DNA of 64,000 bases from the NCBI RefSeq assembly GCF_002355475.1, contig NZ_AP014862.1:4712001-4776000 (forward strand), in the 5' to 3' direction. Below, piece after piece: positions 57,571-64,000 of this stretch. Position numbers and translations under genes: made by a program. The notes below the pieces were generated by a model. That model worked only from the letters and a program-made list of their open reading frames with translations, was not told where the DNA came from and ran no database searches. Position 1 is the first letter of the stretch; the number at the start of each line of letters is the position of its first letter. The DNA comes from Pseudomonas furukawaii. Lineage in GTDB: Bacteria > Pseudomonadota > Gammaproteobacteria > Pseudomonadales > Pseudomonadaceae.

Positions 57571-58875
57571 TCAGTTCAGGTACGGCGACCAGGAAGGTTC
57601 GCGAATGTCACCCTGAACGGTAGGAATCGGGACCCGCACGCGCCCGTTTGTAGACACGAGCATCAGTACGCCGCCCCCTTGCTGGCGAGTTGCGTAGATT
57701 AGCATGGCGCCATTGGGTGCAACAGTGGGCGAATCGTCCAGCGTGGTGCCGGAAAGGATGCGCGGAGCACTGCCGGCGCGGGTCAGATCCTGGGCGGCCA
57801 CCTTGAAGTTGGTGAAGCCGTCCTGACGGTGGATCATCACCAGCATCTTCTCGTCAGCCGAGAGCTTCGGGTTGGCGTTGTAGTTGCCCACGAAGGTCAC
57901 GCGCTGGGCTTCGCCGCCGTTGATGTTGGTCTTGTAGATCTGCGGTTTGCCGGCACGATCCGAGGTGAAGTAGATGGTCTGGCCGTCGGCTCCCCAGAAC
58001 GGCTCGGTGTCGATGGCCATGCTGTTGGTGACGCGACGGAGCTGGCGGCTGCCCAGATCCATCACGTAGATCTCCGGGTTGCCGTCCTTGGACAGCACGA
58101 AGGCCAGGCGATTGCCTTCCGGCGACCAGGCCGGAGCGCCGTTCAGGCCTTCGAAATTGGTGATCTGCTCGCGGCGCCCTGTGTCGATGTGCTGGATGAA
58201 GATGCGCGGACGCTTCTGCTCGAAGGACACATAGGCGATACGACGACCGTCAGGCGCGTAACGCGGCGACAGGATGGGTTCGCGGGACTGAAGGAGCGTC
58301 ACCGCACGCTGACCGTCATAGTCGGAGCGCTGCAGGGTGTAGCGGGTGTTGTTCACCGAGAAACGCTCGGCGGTGACGTAGAGCATGCGGGTGGAGAAGG
58401 CACCCTTGATGCCGGTGAGCTTCTCGAAGGACTGGTCGGCGATGTAATGCGCCATGTCCCGCAGCTGGTCGGTGGACCCGCTGACGTTGCCGGTCATCAC
58501 CTGTTGCTCGGTGGTGACGTTGAACAGGGCGAACTGCACCTGCAGGCGGCCACCGGCGGGAACGATGCTGCCGACCAGGACGTACTGGGCGCCCAGGGCC
58601 TTCCAGTCGCGATAGATCACTTCGCTGGCCTGGGTCGGCAGGCTGATCATGTTCTGCCGCGGAATCGGCTCGAAGTAGCCGGAGTTACGCAGGTCGTTGC
58701 CGACCACGTCGGAAATGTCGGTGGGCAGCACGGTGCCGCCCTGCCAACCAAAGGGAACCACGGCGATCGGGGTCGCCCGGTCGGTACCGCTGGTGATCAC
58801 CAGCGGGTCGGCGGCCTGGACCGAGCCGACCAGCATGGCCACCCCGATCAGGGCGATACGAATGAGGGTTTTCAC
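57571..58875 (-). CDS. tolB: TolB periplasmic beta-propeller
   Basis: The 434-residue protein has a Sec signal (cleavage near residue 22, VQA-ADP), an N-terminal alpha/beta domain and a six-bladed propeller built of repeats such as [21 protein letters not shown] and [16 protein letters not shown]. TolB shuttles between Pal and TolA. Its start overlaps tolA's stop by 4 bp. Confidence 0.96.
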   Translation of the reverse strand: MKTLIRIALIGVAMLVGSVQAADPLVITSGTDRATPIAVVPFGWQGGTVLPTDISDVVGNDLRNSGYFEPIPRQNMISLPTQASEVIYRDWKALGAQYVLVGSIVPAGGRLQVQFALFNVTTEQQVMTGNVSGSTDQLRDMAHYIADQSFEKLTGIKGAFSTRMLYVTAERFSVNNTRYTLQRSDYDGQRAVTLLQSREPILSPRYAPDGRRIAYVSFEQKRPRIFIQHIDTGRREQITNFEGLNGAPAWSPEGNRLAFVLSKDGNPEIYVMDLGSRQLRRVTNSMAIDTEPFWGADGQTIYFTSDRAGKPQIYKTNINGGEAQRVTFVGNYNANPKLSADEKMLVMIHRQDGFTNFKVAAQDLTRAGSAPRILSGTTLDDSPTVAPNGAMLIYATRQQGGGVLMLVSTNGRVRVPIPTVQGDIREPSWSPYLN

Positions 58876-59921
58876 AGACCTAAGTCCTCCGGTTTGAAGA
58901 TGACGCGACGCTGCCTGTACATCCGGTCAAAGGTAGCGCGATCCAGTTGTTGCATTTCGGGGATGCGTCCGACACTGCGGACCGCCGCCACGGCTGAGTT
59001 GTCGAAAACGCCGTCACCGCTGGAGCGGGAGACGCTGGCGTTGGTGATGGTGCCGTCCGGCAGCATCTGGATCAGCAACTCGACGCTGGCACCGGGCCGG
59101 ATGGTCACGGGTTTCTGCCAGTTCTCGCTGATCAGCTTGATGATCAGGTCATCGAGACTGCCCGCGACCTGGTCGCCCACTTCATCGGCGAGCGCCTGCT
59201 GATGCCCCACATCCTCGGACAGCAGCTCGGCCAGGGCCGCAGCCTTCTTGTCCTCGGCGGCCTTGCGCTTGGCCTCTTCCGCTGCTTTCTTCTTCGCGGC
59301 GTCGGCGGCGGCTTTTTTCTTCGCCTCCTCGGCAGCCTTCTTCTTCGCCGCTTCGGCAGCCGCCTTTTTCTTGGCGTCTTCCGCGGCCTTCTTCTTGGCC
59401 AGTTCAGCGGCTTTCTTCTTCGCCTCGTCGGCCGCCTTCTTCTTGGCTTCCTCTTCGGCTTTCTTCTTGGCGATGTCGGCCTGCTTCTTCTCTTCGACTT
59501 TCTTGGCCTCTTCAGCCTTCTTGGCTTCGGCGGCCTTCTTCGCCTCGGCCTGCTTGGCTTCCTCGACCTTCTTCTGCTCCTGGGCCTTTCGAGCGTCGTC
59601 GGCTTTCTTTTGTTCCGCCGCCTTGGCCGCCGCTACCTTCTGTTCCTCGGCCTTCTTCTGCTCCAGCTGCTCGGTTTCATACTGGGGCGCGCTGGTCTGC
59701 TTCTTCTCGCCGGCGATCTTCTGGTTGGTCTGGGTAGTGGCCTGGCTCTGGGACTTCAGCTGGTAGAGGGTGGCCTGGACGATCGGTCGGGCAGGCGGCA
59801 GCTCCGGCGTGAAGGCGAAGCTGACGAACAACATGCCGAACATGAGGGCGTGCAGCGCCACGGCCCATACCGTGGGCCAGAAGTAGCTTTCAGAAGGGGA
59901 GCGTTCGCTCTGCTGCTGCAT
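58872..59921 (-). CDS. tolA: TolA inner-membrane energy-coupling protein
   Basis: The 349-residue protein has one transmembrane helix (about 17-37), a long Ala/Lys/Glu helical domain (about 70-235, with repeated [11 protein letters not shown]-type units) and a C-terminal globular domain (about 240-349) that contacts TolB and Pal. It uses the proton-motive force via TolQR. It overlaps tolR and tolB at its ends. Confidence 0.96.
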   Translation of the reverse strand: MQQQSERSPSESYFWPTVWAVALHALMFGMLFVSFAFTPELPPARPIVQATLYQLKSQSQATTQTNQKIAGEKKQTSAPQYETEQLEQKKAEEQKVAAAKAAEQKKADDARKAQEQKKVEEAKQAEAKKAAEAKKAEEAKKVEEKKQADIAKKKAEEEAKKKAADEAKKKAAELAKKKAAEDAKKKAAAEAAKKKAAEEAKKKAAADAAKKKAAEEAKRKAAEDKKAAALAELLSEDVGHQQALADEVGDQVAGSLDDLIIKLISENWQKPVTIRPGASVELLIQMLPDGTITNASVSRSSGDGVFDNSAVAAVRSVGRIPEMQQLDRATFDRMYRQRRVIFKPEDLGL

Positions 59922-60379
59922 CAGGGCGCCTCGGTGATCAGCCCGACATTACCTACGCCGGCCTGCTGCAGACCGCCCATGACGGCCATGACGGAACCGT
60001 AGTCGACAGCCTTGTCGCCACGGACGAAGACCTGGACCTTCTTACCCTGGCTGCTGTTCTGACTCATGATCGCCGTAACCGCCTGCACCAGTTCCGGCAG
60101 CGTGCTGGACGTCTCGCTGCTCCTGCCCTGGTCGGGCTCCACTTCCTCGCCCATGTTCCAGTAGTAACTCTTGTCGGCCTTGATGGAGATGGTCAGCACT
60201 CGGGAGTCGTTGTCCTGGGGCAGCGCCTCGCTGGACACCTTCGGCAGGTCGACCTTGACGCCCTGGTTGAGCATCGGCGCGGTCACCATGAAGATGACCA
60301 GCAGCACCAGCATCACGTCGATGTAGGGCACCACGTTCATCTCGGCGACGGGTTTGCGTTTTTGGCGAATTCTGGCCAT
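59921..60379 (-). CDS. tolR: TolR
   Basis: The 152-residue protein has a short basic N-terminus, one transmembrane helix with the conserved proton-pathway Asp21 (NVVPYIDVMLVLL) and a periplasmic domain. With TolQ it forms the motor that energises TolA. Its stop overlaps the tolA start by one base. Confidence 0.96.
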   Translation of the reverse strand: MARIRQKRKPVAEMNVVPYIDVMLVLLVIFMVTAPMLNQGVKVDLPKVSSEALPQDNDSRVLTISIKADKSYYWNMGEEVEPDQGRSSETSSTLPELVQAVTAIMSQNSSQGKKVQVFVRGDKAVDYGSVMAVMGGLQQAGVGNVGLITEAP

Positions 60380-60412
60380 GGCGTGAAACCTGTTCTCTAT
60401 TGAACCTGCGGC

Positions 60413-61108
60413 TTATTCGTCGCTGGTGTGCACCTTGCGGTGCAGGATGGCCTGGAACTCGTCGGCAAAGGTGTAGTAGCGACCGACCAGGGTTTCACCG
60501 CGGGCGGCGAAGCGGTTGTAGGCGATAACGGCCGGGATCGCAGCGAACAGGCCGATGGCGGTTGCGATCAGGGCTTCGGCGATGCCGGGGGCCACGGTGG
60601 CCAGGGTCGCCTGCTGGACCTGGGCCAGGCCACGGAAGGAGTTCATGATGCCCCAGACGGTACCGAACAGGCCGATGTAGGGACTGGTGGAGCCCACGGT
60701 GGCCAGGAACGGGAGGCTCTGCTCGAGCTTCTCTTCCTCGCGGGAAATGGCGACGCGCATCGCGCGGGCGACCCCTTCCATCACCGCATCCGGGTCGACG
60801 CCGGCCTGCTGGCGAAGGCGGGAGAACTCCTTGAAGCCGGCACGGAAGATCTGCTCGACGCCGCAGTCTGGGTCGGGGTTGCTGCCCGCCTGGCGGTAGA
60901 GCTTGGACAGGTCGATGCCGGACCAGAAACGCTCCTCGAAGCTCTCGAGGGACTTCTTCGCCGCGCGCAACATGTTGCTGCGCTGGAAAATCATGATCCA
61001 GGAGGTGACCGATGCGGCCACCAGGGTCAGCATGACCAGCTGCACCACGATACTGGCGTTGCTGATCAGGCTCCACATGGAGGTATGGTCGACGACGTTG
61101 GCTTCCAC
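60413..61108 (-). CDS. tolQ: TolQ
   Basis: The 231-residue protein has three transmembrane helices in the ExbB/MotA pattern (about 15-37, 135-160, 170-195), with SPYIGLFGTVWGIMNSF marking the conserved TM2 region. It forms the stator pentamer with TolR. It lies 2 bp after ybgC. Confidence 0.96.
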   Translation of the reverse strand: MEANVVDHTSMWSLISNASIVVQLVMLTLVAASVTSWIMIFQRSNMLRAAKKSLESFEERFWSGIDLSKLYRQAGSNPDPDCGVEQIFRAGFKEFSRLRQQAGVDPDAVMEGVARAMRVAISREEEKLEQSLPFLATVGSTSPYIGLFGTVWGIMNSFRGLAQVQQATLATVAPGIAEALIATAIGLFAAIPAVIAYNRFAARGETLVGRYYTFADEFQAILHRKVHTSDE

Positions 61109-61110
61109 GC

Positions 61111-61557
61111 TTAATCTCCTGCTGGGAATAGACCCGAGTCGGCGGCGAAGGCTTCTTTAAGCGCTTCGGGAATCGCCCGGGGTTTCAAACTGTCTGCACG
61201 TACACAGGCCACCAGGAACTGCCCTTCGCATAGCAAGGCGTCATCGGCGGCTCTTCTCACCTGTTGACGAAAACGCAGGCTGGCTCGGTTCAACTCCATC
61301 ACCTCGGCACTGACGTTCAGTTCGTCGTCCAGCTTCGCGGGCGCGTGATAGCGCGCTTCGGCCGAATGCACGACGAACAGCAGGTTCTCCCCGGCCAGCT
61401 GGGACTGGGCAAAGCCCAGGTTCCGCAGGCGCTCGGTTCGAGCCCGCTCCATGAACTTGAGGTAATTGACGTAGTAGACGATGCCGCCGGCATCGGTGTC
61501 CTCGTAATAGACACGACAACGATGCTGAAAAGGCTGGGCCCCATTTTGCGCGCGCAT
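61111..61557 (-). CDS. ybgC: YbgC acyl-CoA thioesterase of the tol locus
   Basis: The 148-residue hot-dog thioesterase has the motif [26 protein letters not shown] with the catalytic Asp22. Its role beside tolQ is unclear; acyl-CoA hydrolysis linked to phospholipid synthesis has been proposed. It heads the tol transcript, 93 bp after ruvB. Confidence 0.95.
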   Translation of the reverse strand: MRAQNGAQPFQHRCRVYYEDTDAGGIVYYVNYLKFMERARTERLRNLGFAQSQLAGENLLFVVHSAEARYHAPAKLDDELNVSAEVMELNRASLRFRQQVRRAADDALLCEGQFLVACVRADSLKPRAIPEALKEAFAADSGLFPAGD

Positions 61558-61650
61558 ACTCTAGTGCTTACTCCTAAGGTTGCCAATCCGGCCAGGCAAC
61601 AGATTTTTTCAAGGCGACATCCCAGCCGTCCGCTTCGACCGCGAAACCCG

Positions 61651-62703
61651 CTATTCGTCACCCGGTTCGAACAGATCGGCCGTCGGATTCTCCACCATGC
61701 GACGAGGCAGGTTGAGCCCGAAATGGAGGTAGGCATGCCGTGTCACCACCCGCCCCCTCGGCGTGCGCATGATGTAGCCCTGCTGGATCAGGTAGGGCTC
61801 GAGCACATCCTCGATGGTGTGACGCTCTTCACTGATGGCTGCGGCCAGGTTATCGACGCCGACCGGGCCGCCATCGAACTTGTCGATCATGGTGAGCAGT
61901 AGACGCCGGTCCTGGTGGTCGAAGCCACGCTCATCGACATCCAGCAGGTTCAGGGCCTTGTCGGCGATGAGCCGGGTGATCTGTCCCTGGCCGCGCACCT
62001 CGGCGAAATCCCGCACCCGACGCAACAGCCGATTGGCGATCCGCGGCGTTCCACGGGCCCGGCGGGCGATCTCGAATGCGCCTTCGGGCTCGATGGGCAG
62101 GCCGAGGATTCCGGCGGAGCGGGCGACGATGGTGGTCAGGTCCTGGGTGCTGTAGAACTCCAGGCGCTGGACGATGCCGAAACGGTCCCTGAGGGGGTTG
62201 GTCAGCATGCCCGCGCGGGTGGTGGCACCCACCAGGGTGAAAGGCGGCAGGTCCAGCTTGATGGAGCGGGCAGCCGGACCTTCACCGATCATGATGTCCA
62301 GCTGGAAATCCTCCATCGCCGGATAGAGCACCTCTTCCACGATGGGCGAAAGCCGGTGAATCTCGTCGACGAAGAGGACATCGCCCGCTTCCAGGTTGGT
62401 AAGGAGCGCAGCCAGATCGCCTGGGCGCTCCAGCACAGGACCCGAGGTGCTCTTGATGGACACCCCCATCTCGCTGGCGATGATGTTGGCCAGGGTGGTC
62501 TTGCCGAGTCCGGGCGGGCCGAAGATCAGGGTGTGGTCCAGTGCCTCGCCCCGCCCCTTGGCAGCCTGGATGAACAGTTCCATCTGCTCGCGGACCACGG
62601 GCTGGCCGATGTAGTCGGAGAGTTTCAGCGGGCGGATGGCCCGGTCCAGCTGTTCCTCGCGGTCGCGGCTGCTGGCGGCGATGAGGCGGTCGGCTTCGAT
62701 CAT
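61651..62703 (-). CDS. ruvB: RuvB Holliday-junction branch-migration ATPase
   Basis: The 350-residue AAA+ motor has Walker [11 protein letters not shown] (61-70), Walker [10 protein letters not shown], sensor 1 VGATTRAG and the C-terminal winged helix. It drives branch migration with RuvA. It starts 6 bp after ruvA, in the order ruvC-ruvA-ruvB. Length is normal. Confidence 0.97.
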   Translation of the reverse strand: MIEADRLIAASSRDREEQLDRAIRPLKLSDYIGQPVVREQMELFIQAAKGRGEALDHTLIFGPPGLGKTTLANIIASEMGVSIKSTSGPVLERPGDLAALLTNLEAGDVLFVDEIHRLSPIVEEVLYPAMEDFQLDIMIGEGPAARSIKLDLPPFTLVGATTRAGMLTNPLRDRFGIVQRLEFYSTQDLTTIVARSAGILGLPIEPEGAFEIARRARGTPRIANRLLRRVRDFAEVRGQGQITRLIADKALNLLDVDERGFDHQDRRLLLTMIDKFDGGPVGVDNLAAAISEERHTIEDVLEPYLIQQGYIMRTPRGRVVTRHAYLHFGLNLPRRMVENPTADLFEPGDE

Positions 62704-62709
62704 CGGGGA

Positions 62710-63315
62710 TTACACCATTCCTTTCAGGGCGCGACGGATCATCTCTTCGCTGGACAACCCCTCTTCCCTGACTGCGGACACCGCGCGACTGGCCTCCTGG
62801 GGCTTGAAACCAAGGGCGACCAGGGCGGCCAGGGCGTCGTTCTCCGCACTGGGCGCCGCCGCGCCGGCGCGGGGTTCCACCACCAGCGTGGCGATGGTCG
62901 GCATGCTCTCCCAAGCCTTGAAGCGGTCTTTCAGCTCAACGAGCAGGCGCTCGGCGGTCTTCTTGCCCACGCCCGGGATCTTCACCAGGGTCGAGGTGTC
63001 CTGGGCCTGCACGCAACGCACCAGCTCATCCACTTCCAGCCCGGACATCAGCGCCAGGGCCAGCTTCGGCCCAACCCCGTTCAGCCGGATCAGCTCGCGA
63101 AACAGCTCGCGCTCGCGCTTCTCGAAGAAGCCATAGAGGAGATGGGCATCCTCGCGCACCACCAGGTGGGTATGCAGGGTGACCGGCTCGCCCACGGACG
63201 GCAGGCGATACAGGGTAGTCATCGGAACCTCCAGCTCGTAGCCGACGCCGTTGACGTCCAGGATCAGGTGCGGCGGCTGTTTCTCCGCCAAGTTGCCACG
63301 CAAACGTCCAATCAC
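62710..63315 (-). CDS. ruvA: RuvA Holliday-junction recognition protein
   Basis: The 201-residue protein has the N-terminal OB fold, two helix-hairpin-helix motifs ([28 protein letters not shown]) and the C-terminal domain that binds RuvB. It forms tetramers on four-way junctions. It is the middle gene of the ruvCAB operon. Confidence 0.97.
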   Translation of the reverse strand: MIGRLRGNLAEKQPPHLILDVNGVGYELEVPMTTLYRLPSVGEPVTLHTHLVVREDAHLLYGFFEKRERELFRELIRLNGVGPKLALALMSGLEVDELVRCVQAQDTSTLVKIPGVGKKTAERLLVELKDRFKAWESMPTIATLVVEPRAGAAAPSAENDALAALVALGFKPQEASRAVSAVREEGLSSEEMIRRALKGMV

Positions 63316-63336
63316 GAAGAGCGTCCTTAAATCAGG

Positions 63337-63861
63337 TTACAAACGAAGCCGCCCGCCCCGCCGCTTGGCGGTCGCCAGGCCGTGGGGGATCAGGCTCTGG
63401 CGATGGTGGGCATGGCAAAGGGCGATGGCCAGGGCATCTGAGGCGTCGATCTGGGGTTTCTGCACCAGCTTGAGCAGGTGCATGACCATCATCTGCACCT
63501 GCTGCTTGTCGGCCCCACCGGTGCCGGCGATGGCCTGCTTGACCTGGCTGGCGGTGTATTCGGCAATCTCCAGTCCGGCCTCGGCGGCGGCCACGATGGC
63601 GGCACCACGGGCCTGGCCCAGCTTCAGCGCGGAATCGGCGTTGCGGGCCATGAACACCCGCTCGATGCCCATGGTGACCGGCTCGTAGGTCCGGATCACC
63701 TCACCCACGCCGCGAAAGACGATCTGCAGGCGCTCATGCAACTCGCCCGCACCCGTGCGGATGCATCCCGAAGCCACATACTCGCAGCCGCGCCCGGTAT
63801 CGCGCACCACGCCGTAGCCGGTGATTCGCGAACCAGGGTCGATACCAAGAATCAGGGTCAT
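63337..63861 (-). CDS. ruvC: RuvC Holliday-junction resolvase
   Basis: The 174-residue RNase-H-fold nuclease has the first catalytic Asp (Asp8 in [14 protein letters not shown]), the Glu in MGIERVF, and the late acidic cluster [15 protein letters not shown]. It cleaves Holliday junctions symmetrically. ATG 63861 is the standard start; the frame extends upstream without homology. No LexA box is seen upstream. Confidence 0.97.
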   Translation of the reverse strand: MTLILGIDPGSRITGYGVVRDTGRGCEYVASGCIRTGAGELHERLQIVFRGVGEVIRTYEPVTMGIERVFMARNADSALKLGQARGAAIVAAAEAGLEIAEYTASQVKQAIAGTGGADKQQVQMMVMHLLKLVQKPQIDASDALAIALCHAHHRQSLIPHGLATAKRRGGRLRL

Positions 63862-63943
63862 GCCGCCGCAAGCTCCACGTGCCGGCCGCGCCGACACACT
63901 GTCTATTTATCCAGCCGCGAGTATACGGAGGGGCCTCCAAACA

Positions 63944-63978
63944 AAAAAGCCGGAAGCGCGCGAGGCGACTTCCGGCTT
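63944..63978 (-). terminator. Intrinsic terminator upstream of ruvC
   Basis: On the minus strand GCCGGAAG pairs with CTTCCGGC and is followed by TTTTTTG. It ends a leftward gene beyond the window edge (yebC is the usual neighbour), isolating ruvCAB. A possible stop codon of that gene lies near 63991-63998. Confidence 0.8.
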
Positions 63979-64000
63979 CGGCATCGGGCCGGCTATCAGC

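Overview
The window is about 64 kb of GC-rich chromosome from a Pseudomonas in the broad sense. Two housekeeping blocks follow the gene order I recall from P. aeruginosa: ruvCAB-ybgC-tolQRAB-pal-cpoB-queEC-tRNA-Lys, and nadA-bepA-tusA-perM-bcp-gcvR-dapA-bamC-purC. REP elements and an imuA-imuB-dnaE2 cassette fit the same group. The species cannot be fixed from the sequence alone.

Layout. 1-2.3 kb: end of a methyltransferase gene, then ppnN. 2.3-9.2 kb: a nitrate assimilation regulon made of nasST, nrtABC and an outer-membrane porin. Each of the three units has its own sigma-54 promoter and a leader in which a hairpin with hexaloop AACGGC precedes an overlapping intrinsic terminator. This is the ANTAR (NasT) antitermination design. 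9.3-19.2 kb: a chemoreceptor with a helical partner, an UMF1 transporter, a MgtC/DUF4010 membrane protein bracketed by repeats (including a nine-unit 107-bp tandem array), rmuC, and small genes ending in a 57-bp hairpin array. 19.3-24.5 kb: LexA-boxed imuA-imuB-dnaE2 mutagenesis cassette. 24.5-29.9 kb: an ACP/acyl-AMP ligase/acyltransferase fusion, an SRAP protein lacking two catalytic residues, a lipoprotein, an orphan ParD and a GNAT.

30.0-35.1 kb: a 5-kb island in the 3' end of tRNA-Ser(CGA), bounded by 80-bp direct repeats. It looks like a deleted filamentous (Pf-like) prophage. It keeps a repressor, a HTH/excisionase gene, small early genes and the C-terminal stub of a tyrosine integrase. 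The structural genes are gone. The cargo is parDE, an AT-rich 486-aa membrane-anchored protein of unknown family, a broken RsmN/CsrA-like gene and a PLD-winged-helix protein. This is the best place in the window to look for an undescribed (possibly anti-phage) system.

35.3-45.5 kb: an accessory catabolic/regulatory cluster: three HTH regulators of the LysR and AraC types, a GlxA-type regulator, two YcaC hydrolases, a Tat-exported amidohydrolase, a frameshifted ABM-domain gene and an MFS-ABM fusion. 46-64 kb: core genes for purine and lysine synthesis, outer-membrane assembly, NAD synthesis, queuosine, Tol-Pal and Holliday-junction resolution. The purC gene there encodes a 289-residue enzyme rather than the 236-residue form I expect in Pseudomonas.
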